A stretch of 64,000 bases of DNA. Source: Parapristionchus giblindavisi. Its lineage: Eukaryota > Nematoda > Chromadorea > Rhabditida > Diplogasteridae. This document shows positions 14,266 through 28,248 of this stretch, one piece after another. The stretch is from assembly GCA_943737045.1 (NCBI GenBank), contig CALSFV010000028.1, positions 744,001-808,000 of the forward strand, read 5' to 3'. Numbering within the stretch: position 1 is the stretch's first letter; every line of letters starts with the position of its first letter. Position numbers and translations under genes: made by a program. The notes beneath the pieces were generated by a model, which was not told where the DNA came from, did not search any database, and worked only from the letters and a program-made list of their open reading frames with translations.

Positions 14266-16863
14266 ATGTCAAACTGTAATCTTGTGTTGATTCCACAATG
14301 CCCAAAGTACAAAAGTAGCTTTCACTCTGATAAAACCAAAAGAATACCTGACATGAAAAATTTTCTGCTAGACCCAGCGTGTCATATACCAAACGAAAGA
14401 GCAAAAAATTCTGAGTATTTTGCACGTTCCCATGTTGAACAACGGCCACTTCAGCCGAATTAACAAAATTGAATTATGCATTTTTGGCAATAAAGAATTC
14501 GTGACACGTCAATGCTTTATCGAAACTTATCGTAGCATATACCACGAGAAAGAGCAAAACATTCTGAATAATCTACACTTCAGTTCATGTCAAACTGTAA
14601 TATTGTGTTGATTCCACAATGCCCAAAGTACAAAAGTAGCTTTCACTCTGATAAGACCAAAAGAATACCTGACATGAAAAATTTTCTGCTACACCCAGCG
14701 TGTCATATACCAAACGAAAGAGCAACAAATTCTGAGTATTTTGCACGTTCCCATGTTGAACAACGGCCACTCAAGCCGAATTAACATAATTGCCCTATGC
14801 ATTTTTGGCATTAAAGAATTCGTGACACGTCAATGCTTTATCGAAACTTATCGTAGCATATACCACGTGAAAGAGCAAAAAATTCTGAATAATCTACACT
14901 TCAGTTCATGTCAAACTGTAATATTGTGTTGATTCCACAATGCCCAAAGTACAAAAGTAGCTTTCACTCTGATAAGACCAAAAGAATACCTGACATGAAA
15001 AATTTTCTGCTAGACCCAGAGTGTCATATACCAAACGAAAGAGCAATATATTCTGAATAATCTACACTTCAGTTCATGTCAAACTGTAATCTTGTGTTGA
15101 TTCCACAATGCCCAAAGTACAAAAGTAGCTTTCACTCTGATAAGACCAAAAGAATACCTGACATGAAAAATTTTCTGCTAGACCCAGCGTGTCATATACC
15201 AAACGAAAGAGCAAAAAATTCTGAGTAGTTTGCACCTCCCCATGTTGAACAACGGCCACTTCAGCCGAATTAACATAATTGTCCTATGCATTTTTGGCAT
15301 TAAAGAATTCGTGACACGTCAATGCTTTATCGAAACTTATCGTAGCATATACCACGTGAAAGAGCAAAAAATTCTGAATAATCTACACTTCAGTTCATGT
15401 CAAACTGTAATCTTGTGTTGATTCCACAATGCCCAAAGTACAAAAGTAGCTTTCACTCTGATAAGACCAAAAGAATACCTGACATGAAAAAGTTTCTGCT
15501 AGACCCAGAGTGTCATATACCAAACGAAAGAGCAATATATTCTGAATAATCTACACTTCAGTTCATGTCAAACTGTAATCTTGTGTTGATTCCACAATGC
15601 CCAAAGTACAAAAGTAGCTTTCACTCTGATAAAACCAAAAGAATACCTGACATGAAAAATTTTCTGCTAGACCCAGCGTGTCATATACCAAACGAAAGAG
15701 CAAAAAATTCTGAGTATTTTGCACGTTCCCATGTTGAACAACGGCCACTTCAGCCGAATTAACAAAATTGAATTATGCATTTTTGGCAATAAAGAATTCG
15801 TGACACGTCAATGCTTTATCGAAACTTATCGTAGCATATACCACGAGAAAGAGCAAAACATTCTGAATAATCTACACTTCAGTTCATGTCAAACTGTAAT
15901 ATTGTGTTGATTCCACAATGCCCAAAGTACAAAAGTAGCTTTCACTCTGATAAGACCAAAAGAATACCTGACATGAAAAATTTTCTGCTACACCCAGCGT
16001 GTCATATACCAAACGAAAGAGCAACAAATTCTGAGTATTTTGCACGTTCCCATGTTGAACAACGGCCACTCAAGCCGAATTAACATAATTGCCCTATGCA
16101 TTTTTGGCATTAAAGAATTCGTGACACGTCAATGCTTTATCGAAACTTATCGTAGCATATACCACGTGAAAGAGCAAAAAATTCTGAATAATCTACACTT
16201 CAGTTCATGTCAAACTGTAATATTGTGTTGATTCCACAATGCCCAAAGTACAAAAGTAGCTTTCACTCTGATAAGACCAAAAGAATACCTGACATGAAAA
16301 ATTTTCTGCTAGACCCAGAGTGTCATATACCAAACGAAAGAGCAATATATTCTGAATAATCTACACTTCAGTTCATGTCAAACTGTAATCTTGTGTTGAT
16401 TCCACAATGCCCAAAGTACAAAAGTAGCTTTCACTCTGATAAGACCAAAAGAATACCTGACATGAAAAATTTTCTGCTAGACCCAGCGTGTCATATACCA
16501 AACGAAAGAGCAAAAAATTCTGAGTAGTTTGCACCTCCCCATGTTGAACAACGGCCACTTCAGCCGAATTAACATAATTGTCCTATGCATTTTTGGCATT
16601 AAAGAATTCGTGACACGTCAATGCTTTATCGAAACTTATCGTAGCATATACCACGTGAAAGAGCAAAAAATTCTGAATAATCTACACTTCAGTTCATGTC
16701 AAACTGTAATCTTGTGTTGATTCCACAATGCCCAAAGTACAAAAGTAGCTTTCACTCTGATAAGACCAAAAGAATACCTGACATGAAAAATTTTCTGCTA
16801 GACCCAGCGTGTCATATACCAAACGAAAGAGCAAAAAATTCTGAATAATCTACACTTCAGTTC
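14266..16863 (+). repeat. 1299-bp higher-order repeat, L-L-S-L-S, two copies
   Basis: Unit starts 14266, 14587, 14908, 15076 and 15397 recur at 15565, 15886, 16207, 16375 and 16696. The shift is 1299 bp, equal to three L plus two S. The third L in each copy carries the TAG/CACCTCCCC variant of half B. The S before the second copy has AAAAAGTTTCTGC and CCCAGAGTG, which differs from the corresponding S of copy two, so the copies are close but not identical. Confidence 0.86.
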
Positions 16864-17031
16864 ATGTCAAACTGTAATATTGTGTTGATTCCACAATGCC
16901 CAAAGTACAAAAGTAGCTTTCACTCTGATAAGACCAAAAGAATACCTGACATGAAAAATTTTCTGCTAGACCCAGCGTGTCATATACCAAACGAAAGAGC
17001 AAAAAATTCTGAATAATCTACACTTCAGTTC

Positions 17032-20000
17032 ATGTCAAACTGTAATCTTGTGTTGATTCCACAATGCCCAAAGTACAAAAGTAGCTTTCACTCTGATAAA
17101 TCCAAAAGAATACCTGACATGAAAAATTTTCTGCTAGACCCAGCGTGTCATATACCAAACGAAAGAGCAACAAATTCTGAGTATTTTGCACGTTCCCATG
17201 TTGAACAACGGCCACTCAAGCCGAATTAACATAATTGCCCTATGCATTTTTGGCATTAAAGAATTCGTGACACGTCAATGCTTTATCGAAACTTATCGTA
17301 GCATATACCACGTGAAAGAGCAAAAAATTCTGAATAATCTACACTTCAGTTCATGTCAAACTGTAATATTGTGTTGATTCCACAATGCCCAAAGTACAAA
17401 AGTAGCTTTCACTCTGATAAGACCAAAAGAATACCTGACATGAAAAATTTTCTGCTAGACCCAGCGTGTCATATACCAAACGAAAGAGCAAAAAATTCTG
17501 AATAATCTACACTTCAGTTCATGTCAAACTGTAATCTTGTGTTGATTCCACAATGCCCAAAGTACAAAAGTAGCTTTCACTCTGATAAATCCAAAAGAAT
17601 ACCTGACATGAAAAATTTTCTGCTAGACCCAGCGTGTCATATACCAAACGAAAGAGCAACAAATTCTGAGTATTTTGCACGTTCCCATGTTGAACAACGG
17701 CCACTCAAGCCGAATTAACATAATTGCCCTATGCATTTTTGGCATTAAAGAATTCGTGACACGTCAATGCTTTATCGAAACTTATCGTAGCATATACCAC
17801 GTGAAAGAGCAAAAAATTCTGAATAATCCACACTTCAGTTCATGTCAAACTGTAATATTGTGTTGATTCCACAATGCCCAAAGTACAAAAGTAGCTTTCA
17901 CTCTGATAAGACCAAAAGAATACCTGACATGAAAAATTTTCTGCTACACCCAGCGTGTCATATACCAAACGAAAGAGCAATATATTCTGAATAATCTACA
18001 CTTCAGTTCATGTCAAACTGTAATCTTGTGTTGATTCCACAATGCCCAAAGTACAAAAGTAGCTTTCACTCTGATAAAACCAAAAGAATACCTGACATGA
18101 AAAATTTTCTGCTAGACCCAGCGTGTCATATACCAAACGAAAGAGCAAATAATTCTGAGTATTTTGCACGTTCCCATGTTGAACAACGGCCACTTCAGCC
18201 GAATTAACAAAATTGAATTATGCATTTTTGGCAATAAAGAATTCGTGACACGTCAATGCTTTATCGAAACTTATCGTAGCATATACCACGAGAAAGAGCA
18301 AAACATTCTGAATAATCTACACTTCAGTTCATGTCAAACTGTAATATTGTGTTGATTCCACAATGCCCAAAGTACAAAAGTAGCTTTCACTCTGATAAGA
18401 CCAAAAGAATACCTGACATGAAAAATTTTCTGCTACACCCAGCGTGTCATATACCAAACGAAAGAGCAACAAATTCTGAGTATTTTGCACGTTCCCATGT
18501 TGAACAACGGCCACTCAAGCCGAATTAACATAATTGCCCTATGCATTTTTGGCATTAAAGAATTCGTGACACGTCAATGCTTTATCGAAACTTATCGTAG
18601 CATATACCACGTGAAAGAGCAAAAAATTCTGAATAATCTACACTTCAGTTCATGTCAAACTGTAATATTGTGTTGATTCCACAATGCCCAAAGTACAAAA
18701 GTAGCTTTCACTCTGATAAGACCAAAAGAATACCTGACATGAAAAATTTTCTGCTAGACCCAGAGTGTCATATACCAAACGAAAGAGCAATATATTCTGA
18801 ATAATCTACACTTCAGTTCATGTCAAACTGTAATCTTGTGTTGATTCCACAATGCCCAAAGTACAAAAGTAGCTTTCACTCTGATAAAACCAAAAGAATA
18901 CCTGACATGAAAAATTTTCTGCTAGACCCAGCGTGTCATATACCAAACGAAAGAGCAAAAAATTCTGAGTATTTTGCACGTTCCCATGTTGAACAACGGC
19001 CACTTCAGCCGAATTAACAAAATTGAATTATGCATTTTTGGCAATAAAGAATTCGTGACACGTCAATGCTTTATCGAAACTTATCGTAGCATATACCACG
19101 AGAAAGAGCAAAACATTCTGAATAATCTACACTTCAGTTCATGTCAAACTGTAATATTGTGTTGATTCCACAATGCCCAAAGTACAAAAGTAGCTTTCAC
19201 TCTGATAAGACCAAAAGAATACCTGACATGAAAAATTTTCTGCTAGACCCAGAGTGTCATATACCAAACGAAAGAGCAATATATTCTGAATAATCTACAC
19301 TTCAGTTCATGTCAAACTGTAATCTTGTGTTGATTCCACAATGCCCAAAGTACAAAAGTAGCTTTCACTCTGATAAGACCAAAAGAATACCTGACATGAA
19401 AAATTTTCTGCTAGACCCAGCGTGTCATATACCAAACGAAAGAGCAACAAATTCTGAGCATTTTGCACGTTCCCATGTTGAACAACCGCCACTCAAGCCG
19501 AATTAACATAATTGCCCTATGCATTTTTGGCAATAAAGAATTCGTGACACGTCAATGCTTTATCGAAACTTATCGTAGCATATACCACGAGAAAGAGCAA
19601 AACATTCTGAATAATCTACACTTCAGTTCATGTCAAACTGTAATATTGTGTTGATTCCACAATGCCCAAAGTACAAAAGTAGCTTTCACTCTGATAAGAC
19701 CAAAAGAATACCTGACATGAAAAATTTTCTGCTAGACCCAGAGTGTCATATACCAAACGAAAGAGCAATATATTCTGAATAATCTACACTTCAGTTCATG
19801 TCAAACTGTAATCTTGTGTTGATTCCACAATGCCCAAAGTACAAAAGTAGCTTTCACTCTGATAAGACCAAAAGAATACCTGACATGAAAAATTTTCTGC
19901 TAGACCCAGCGTGTCATATACCAAACGAAAGAGCAACAAATTCTGAGCATTTTGCACGTTCCCATGTTGAACAACCGCCACTCAAGCCGAATTAACATAA

Positions 20001-23000
20001 TTGCCCTATGCATTTTTGGCAATAAAGAATTCGTGACACGTCAATGCTTTATCGAAACTTATCGTAGCATATACCACGAGAAAGAGCAAAACATTCTGAA
20101 TAATCTACACTTCAGTTCATGTCAAACTGTAATATTGTGTTGATTCCACAATGCCCAAAGTACAAAAGTAGCTTTCACTCTGATAAGACCAAAAGAATAC
20201 CTGACATGAAAAATTTTCTGCTAGACCCAGAGTGTCATATACCAAACGAAAGAGCAATATATTCTGAATAATCTACACTTCAGTTCATGTCAAACTGTAA
20301 TCTTGTGTTGATTCCACAATGCCCAAAGTACAAAAGTAGCTTTCACTCTGATAAGACCAAAAGAATACCTGACATGAAAAATTTTCTGCTAGACCCAGCG
20401 TGTCATATACCAAACGAAAGAGCAACAAATTCTGAGCATTTTGCACGTTCCCATGTTGAACAACCGCCACTCAAGCCGAATTAACATAATTGCCCTATGC
20501 ATTTTTGGCAATAAAGAATTCGTGACACGTCAATGCTTTATCGAAACTTATCGTAGCATATACCACGAGAAAGAGCAAAACATTCTGAATAATCTACACT
20601 TCAGTTCATGTCAAACTGTAATATTGTGTTGATTCCACAATGCCCAAAGTACAAAAGTAGCTTTCACTCTGATAAGACCAAAAGAATACCTGACATGAAA
20701 AATTTTCTGCTAGACCCAGAGTGTCATATACCAAACGAAAGAGCAATATATTCTGAATAATCTACACTTCAGTTCATGTCAAACTGTAATCTTGTGTTGA
20801 TTCCACAATGCCCAAAGTACAAAAGTAGCTTTCACTCTGATAAGACCAAAAGAATACCTGACTTGAAAAATTTTCTGCTAGACCCAGCGTGTCATATACC
20901 AAACGAAAGAGCAACAAATTCTGAGCATTTTGCACGTTCCCATGTTGAACAACCGCCACTCAAGCCGAATTAACATAATTGCCCTATGCATTTTTGGCAT
21001 TAAAGAATTCGTGACACGTCAATGCTTTATCGAAACTTATCGTAGCATATACCACGTGAAAGAGCAAAAAATTCTGAATAATCTACACTTCAGTTCATGT
21101 CAAACTGTAATATTGTGTTGATTCCACAATGCCCAAAGTACAAAAGTAGCTTTCACTCTGATAAGACCAAAAGAATACCTGACATGAAAAATTTTCTGCT
21201 ACACCCAACGTGTCATATACCAAACGAAAGAGCAAAAAATTCTGAGTATTTTGCACGTTCCCATGTTGAACAACGGCCACTTCAGCCGAATTAACAAAAT
21301 TGAATTATGCATTTTTGGCAATAAAGAATTCGTGACACGTCAATGCTTTATCGAAACTTATCGTAGCATATACCGAACGAAAGAGCAAAAAATTCTGAAT
21401 AATCTACACTTCAGTTCATGTCAAACTGTAATATTGTGTTGATTCCACAATGCCCAAAGTACAAAAGTAGATTTCACTCTGATAAGAACAAAAGAATACC
21501 TGACATGAAAAAGTTTCTGCTAGACCCAGAGTGTCATATACCAAACGAAAGAGCAATATATTCTGAATAATCTACACTTCAGTTCATGTCAAACTGTAAT
21601 CTTGTGTTGATTCCACAATGCCCAAAGTACAAAAGTAGCTTTCACTCTGATAAAACCAAAAGAATACCTGACATGAAAAATTTTCTGCTAGACCCAGCGT
21701 GTCATATACCAAACGAAAGAGCAAAAAATTCTGAGTATTTTGCACGTTCCCATGTTGAACAACCGCCACTCAAGCCGAATTAACATAATTGCCCTATGCA
21801 TTTTTGGCAATAAAGAATTCGTGACACGTCAATGCTTTATCGAAACTTATCGTAGCATATACCACGAGAAAGAGCAAAACATTCTGAATAATCTACACTT
21901 CAGTTCATGTCAAACTGTAATATTGTGTTGATTCCACAATGCCCAAAGTACAAAAGTAGCTTTCACTCTGATAAGACCAAAAGAATACCTGACATGAAAA
22001 ATTTTCTGCTAGACCCAGAGTGTCATATACCAAACGAAAGAGCAATATATTCTGAATAATCTACACTTCAGTTCATGTCAAACTGTAATCTTGTGTTGAT
22101 TCCACAATGCCCAAAGTACAAAAGTAGCTTTCACTCTGATAAAACCAAAAGAATACCTGACATGAAAAATTTTCTGCTAGACCCAGCGTGTCATATACCA
22201 AACGAAAGAGCAAAAAATTCTGAGTATTTTGCACGTTCCCATGTTGAACAACGGCCACTTCAGCCGAATTAACAAAATTGAATTATGCATTTTTGGCAAT
22301 AAAGAATTCGTGACACGTCAATGCTTTATCGAAACTTATCGTAGCATATACCACGAGAAAGAGCAAAACATTCTGAATAATCTACACTTCAGTTCATGTC
22401 AAACTGTAATATTGTGTTGATTCCACAATGCCCAAAGTACAAAAGTAGCTTTCACTCTGATAAGACCAAAAGAATACCTGACATGAAAAATTTTCTGCTA
22501 GACCCAGAGTGTCATATACCAAACGAAAGAGCAATATATTCTGAATAATCTACACTTCAGTTCATGTCAAACTGTAATCTTGTGTTGATTCCACAATGCC
22601 CAAAGTACAAAAGTAGCTTTCACTCTGATAAGACCAAAAGAATACCTGACATGAAAAATTTTCTGCTAGACCCAGCGTGTCATATACCAAACGAAAGAGC
22701 AACAAATTCTGAGCATTTTGCACGTTCCCATGTTGAACAACCGCCACTCAAGCCGAATTAACATAATTGCCCTATGCATTTTTGGCAATAAAGAATTCGT
22801 GACACGTCAATGCTTTATCGAAACTTATCGTAGCATATACCACGAGAAAGAGCAAAACATTCTGAATAATCTACACTTCAGTTCATGTCAAACTGTAATA
22901 TTGTGTTGATTCCACAATGCCCAAAGTACAAAAGTAGCTTTCACTCTGATAAGACCAAAAGAATACCTGACATGAAAAATTTTCTGCTAGACCCAGAGTG

Positions 23001-23541
23001 TCATATACCAAACGAAAGAGCAATATATTCTGAATAATCTACACTTCAGTTCATGTCAAACTGTAATCTTGTGTTGATTCCACAATGCCCAAAGTACAAA
23101 AGTAGCTTTCACTCTGATAAGACCAAAAGAATACCTGACATGAAAAATTTTCTGCTAGACCCAGCGTGTCATATACCAAACGAAAGAGCAACAAATTCTG
23201 AGCATTTTGCACGTTCCCATGTTGAACAACCGCCACTCAAGCCGAATTAACATAATTGCCCTATGCATTTTTGGCAATAAAGAATTCGTGACACGTCAAT
23301 GCTTTATCGAAACTTATCGTAGCATATACCGAACGAAAGAGCAAAAAATTCTGAATAATCTACACTTCAGTTCATGTCAAACTGTAATATTGTGTTGATT
23401 CCACAATGCCCAAAGTACAAAAGTAGATTTCACTCTGATAAGAACAAAAGAATACCTGACATGAAAAAGTTTCTGCTAGACCCAGAGTGTCATATACCAA
23501 ACGAAAGAGCAATATATTCTGAATAATCTACACTTCAGTTC
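17032..23541 (+). repeat. 489-bp L-S tracts (two runs of four) within block I
   Basis: L-S dimers start at 18820, 19309, 19798 and 20287, and again at 21586, 22075, 22564 and 23053. L-L-S blocks at 18010 and 20776 separate or flank them. The copies at 19309, 19798 and 20287 share GAGCATTTTGCACG, ACAACCGCCACTCAAG, CACGAGAAAGAGCAAAACATT and CCCAGAGTGTC. They look near-identical, which implies very recent tandem amplification of a 489-bp dimer. Confidence 0.87.
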
Positions 23542-26500
23542 ATGTCAAACTGTAATCTTGTGTTGATTCCACAATGCCCAAAGTACAAAAGTAGCTTTCA
23601 CTCTGATAAAACCAAAAGAATACCTGACATGAAAAATTTTCTGCTAGACCCAGCGTGTCATATACCAAACGAAAGAGCAAAAAAATCTGAGTATTTTGCA
23701 CCTCCCCATGTTGAACAACGGCCACTTCAGCCGAATTAACATAATTGTCCTATGCATTTTTGGCATTAAAGAATTCGTGACACGTCAATGCTTTATCGAA
23801 ACTTATCGTAGCATATACCACGTGAAAGAGCAAAAAATTCTGAATAATCTACACTTCAGTTCATGTCAAACTGTAATATTGTGTTGATTCCACAATGCCC
23901 AAAGTACAAAAGTAGCTTTCACTCTGATAAGACCAAAAGAATACCTGACATGAAAAATTTTCTGCTACACCCAGCGTGTCATATACCAAACGAAAGAGCA
24001 ACAAATTCTGAGTATTTTGCACGTTCCCATGTTGAACAACGGCCACTCAAGCCGAATTAACATAATTGCCCTATGCATTTTTGGCATTAAAGAATTCGTG
24101 ACACGTCAATGCTTTATCGAAACTTATCGTAGCATATACCACGTGAAAGAGCAAAAAATTCTGAATAATCTACACTTCAGTTCATGTCAAACTGTAATAT
24201 TGTGTTGATTCCACAATGCCCAAAGTACAAAAGTAGCTTTCACTCTGATAAGACCAAAAGAATACCTGACATGAAAAATTTTCTGCTAGACCCAGAGTGT
24301 CATATACCAAACGAAAGAGCAATATAATCTGAATAATCTACACTTCAGTTCATGTCAAACTGTAATCTTGTGTTGATTCCACAATGCCCAAAGTACAAAA
24401 GTAGCTTTCACTCTGATAAGACCAAAAGAATACCTGACATGAAAAATTTTCTGCTAGACCCAGCGTGTCATATACCAAACGAAAGAGCAAAAAAATCTGA
24501 GTATTTTGCACCTCCCCATGTTGAACAACGGCCACTTCAGCCGAATTAACATAATTGTCCTATGCATTTTTGGCATTAAAGAATTCGTGACACGTCAATG
24601 CTTTATCGAAACTTATCGTAGCATATACCACGTGAAAGAGCAAAAAATTCTGAATAATCTACACTTCAGTTCATGTCAAACTGTAATATTGTGTTGATTC
24701 CACAATGCCCAAAGTACAAAAGTAGCTTTCACTCTGATAAGACCAAAAGAATACCTGACATGAAAAATTTTCTGCTAGACCCAGAGTGTCATATACCAAA
24801 CGAAAGAGCAATATAATCTGAATAATCTACACTTCAGTTCATGTCAAACTGTAATCTTGTGTTGATTCCACAATGCCCAAAGTACAAAAGTAGCTTTCAC
24901 TCTGATAAGACCAAAAGAATACCTGACATGAAAAATTTTCTGCTAGACCCAGCGTGTCATATACCAAACGAAAGAGCAAAAAAATCTGAGTATTTTGCAC
25001 CTCCCCATGTTGAACAACGGCCACTTCAGCCGAATTAACATAATTGTCCTATGCATTTTTGGCATTAAAGAATTCGTGACACGTCAATGCTTTATCGAAA
25101 CTTATCGTAGCATATACCACGTGAAAGAGCAAAAAATTCTGAATAATCTACACTTCAGTTCATGTCAAACTGTAATATTGTGTTGATTCCACAATGCCCA
25201 AAGTACAAAAGTAGCTTTCACTCTGATAAGACCAAAAGAATACCTGACATGAAAAATTTTCTGCTACACCCAGCGTGTCATATACCAAACGAAAGAGCAA
25301 CAAATTCTGAGTATTTTGCACGTTCCCATGTTGAACAACGGCCACTCAAGCCGAATTAACATAATTGCCCTATGCATTTTTGGCATTAAAGAATTCGTGA
25401 CACGTCAATGCTTTATCGAAACTTATCGTAGCATATACCACGTGAAAGAGCAAAAAATTCTGAATAATCTACACTTCAGTTCATGTCAAACTGTAATATT
25501 GTGTTGATTCCACAATGCCCAAAGTACAAAAGTAGCTTTCACTCTGATAAGACCAAAAGAATACCTGACATGAAAAATTTTCTGCTAGACCCAGAGTGTC
25601 ATATACCAAACGAAAGAGCAATATAATCTGAATAATCTACACTTCAGTTCATGTCAAACTGTAATCTTGTGTTGATTCCACAATGCCCAAAGTACAAAAG
25701 TAGCTTTCACTCTGATAAGACCAAAAGAATACCTGACATGAAAAATTTTCTGCTAGACCCAGCGTGTCATATACCAAACGAAAGAGCAAAAAAATCTGAG
25801 TATTTTGCACCTCCCCATGTTGAACAACGGCCACTTCAGCCGAATTAACATAATTGTCCTATGCATTTTTGGCATTAAAGAATTCGTGACACGTCAATGC
25901 TTTATCGAAACTTATCGTAGCATATACCACGTGAAAGAGCAAAAAATTCTGAATAATCTACACTTCAGTTCATGTCAAACTGTAATATTGTGTTGATTCC
26001 ACAATGCCCAAAGTACAAAAGTAGCTTTCACTCTGATAAGACCAAAAGAATACCTGACATGAAAAATTTTCTGCTACACCCAGCGTGTCATATACCAAAC
26101 GAAAGAGCAACAAATTCTGAGTATTTTGCACGTTCCCATGTTGAACAACGGCCACTCAAGCCGAATTAACATAATTGCCCTATGCATTTTTGGCATTAAA
26201 GAATTCGTGACACGTCAATGCTTTATCGAAACTTATCGTAGCATATACCACGTGAAAGAGCAAAAAATTCTGAATAATCTACACTTCAGTTCATGTCAAA
26301 CTGTAATATTGTGTTGATTCCACAATGCCCAAAGTACAAAAGTAGCTTTCACTCTGATAAGACCAAAAGAATACCTGACATGAAAAATTTTCTGCTAGAC
26401 CCAGAGTGTCATATACCAAACGAAAGAGCAATATAATCTGAATAATCTACACTTCAGTTCATGTCAAACTGTAATCTTGTGTTGATTCCACAATGCCCAA

Positions 26501-28248
26501 AGTACAAAAGTAGCTTTCACTCTGATAAGACCAAAAGAATACCTGACATGAAAAATTTTCTGCTAGACCCAGCGTGTCATATACCAAACGAAAGAGCAAA
26601 AAAATCTGAGTATTTTGCACCTCCCCATGTTGAACAACGGCCACTTCAGCCGAATTAACATAATTGTCCTATGCATTTTTGGCATTAAAGAATTCGTGAC
26701 ACGTCAATGCTTTATCGAAACTTATCGTAGCATATACCACGTGAAAGAGCAAAAAATTCTGAATAATCTACACTTCAGTTCATGTCAAACTGTAATATTG
26801 TGTTGATTCCACAATGCCCAAAGTACAAAAGTAGCTTTCACTCTGATAAGACCAAAAGAATACCTGACATGAAAAATTTTCTGCTACACCCAGCGTGTCA
26901 TATACCAAACGAAAGAGCAACAAATTCTGAGTATTTTGCACGTTCCCATGTTGAACAACGGCCACTCAAGCCGAATTAACATAATTGCCCTATGCATTTT
27001 TGGCATTAAAGAATTCGTGACACGTCAATGCTTTATCGAAACTTATCGTAGCATATACCACGTGAAAGAGCAAAAAATTCTGAATAATCTACACTTCAGT
27101 TCATGTCAAACTGTAATATTGTGTTGATTCCACAATGCCCAAAGTACAAAAGTAGCTTTCACTCTGATAAGACCAAAAGAATACCTGACATGAAAAATTT
27201 TCTGCTAGACCCAGAGTGTCATATACCAAACGAAAGAGCAATATATTCTGAATAATCTACACTTCAGTTCATGTCAAACTGTAATCTTGTGTTGATTCCA
27301 CAATGCCCAAAGTACAAAAGTAGCTTTCACTCTGATAAGACCAAAAGAATACCTGACATGAAAAATTTTCTGCTAGACCCAGAGTGTCATATACCAAACG
27401 AAAGAGCAATATAATCTGAATAATCTACACTTCAGTTCATGTCAAACTGTAATCTTGTGTTGATTCCACAATGCCCAAAGTACAAAAGTAGCTTTCACTC
27501 TGATAAGACCAAAAGAATACCTGACATGAAAAATTTTCTGCTAGACCCAGCGTGTCATATACCAAACGAAAGAGCAAAAAAATCTGAGTATTTTGCACCT
27601 CCCCATGTTGAACAACGGCCACTTCAGCCGAATTAACATAATTGTCCTATGCATTTTTGGCATTAAAGAATTCGTGACACGTCAATGCTTTATCGAAACT
27701 TATCGTAGCATATACCACGTGAAAGAGCAAAAAATTCTGAATAATCTACACTTCAGTTCATGTCAAACTGTAATATTGTGTTGATTCCACAATGCCCAAA
27801 GTACAAAAGTAGCTTTCACTCTGATAAGACCAAAAGAATACCTGACATGAAAAATTTTCTGCTACACCCAGCGTGTCATATACCAAACGAAAGAGCAACA
27901 AATTCTGAGTATTTTGCACGTTCCCATGTTGAACAACGGCCACTCAAGCCGAATTAACATAATTGCCCTATGCATTTTTGGCATTAAAGAATTCGTGACA
28001 CGTCAATGCTTTATCGAAACTTATCGTAGCATATACCACGTGAAAGAGCAAAAAATTCTGAATAATCTACACTTCAGTTCATGTCAAACTGTAATATTGT
28101 GTTGATTCCACAATGCCCAAAGTACAAAAGTAGCTTTCACTCTGATAAGACCAAAAGAATACCTGACATGAAAAATTTTCTGCTAGACCCAGAGTGTCAT
28201 ATACCAAACGAAAGAGCAATATATTCTGAATAATCTACACTTCAGTTC
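23542..28248 (+). repeat. 810-bp L-L-S blocks marked by CACCTCCCC and ATATAATCT
   Basis: L-L-S blocks start at 23542, 24841, 25651, 26461 and 27439. An L-S lies at 24352 and a spare S at 27271. The first L has GCACCTCCCCATG with AAAAAAATCTGAG, the second L has CTACACCCAGCG, and the S has CCCAGAGTG with CAATATAATCT (TTCT changed to ATCT). The set of linked private variants in four of the blocks shows one ancestor block amplified in tandem. Confidence 0.88.

Noticed and set aside
115..28248. Possible CRISPR array
   Set aside because: The repeats are 168 and 321 bp and directly adjoining with no unique spacers, and the context is eukaryotic.
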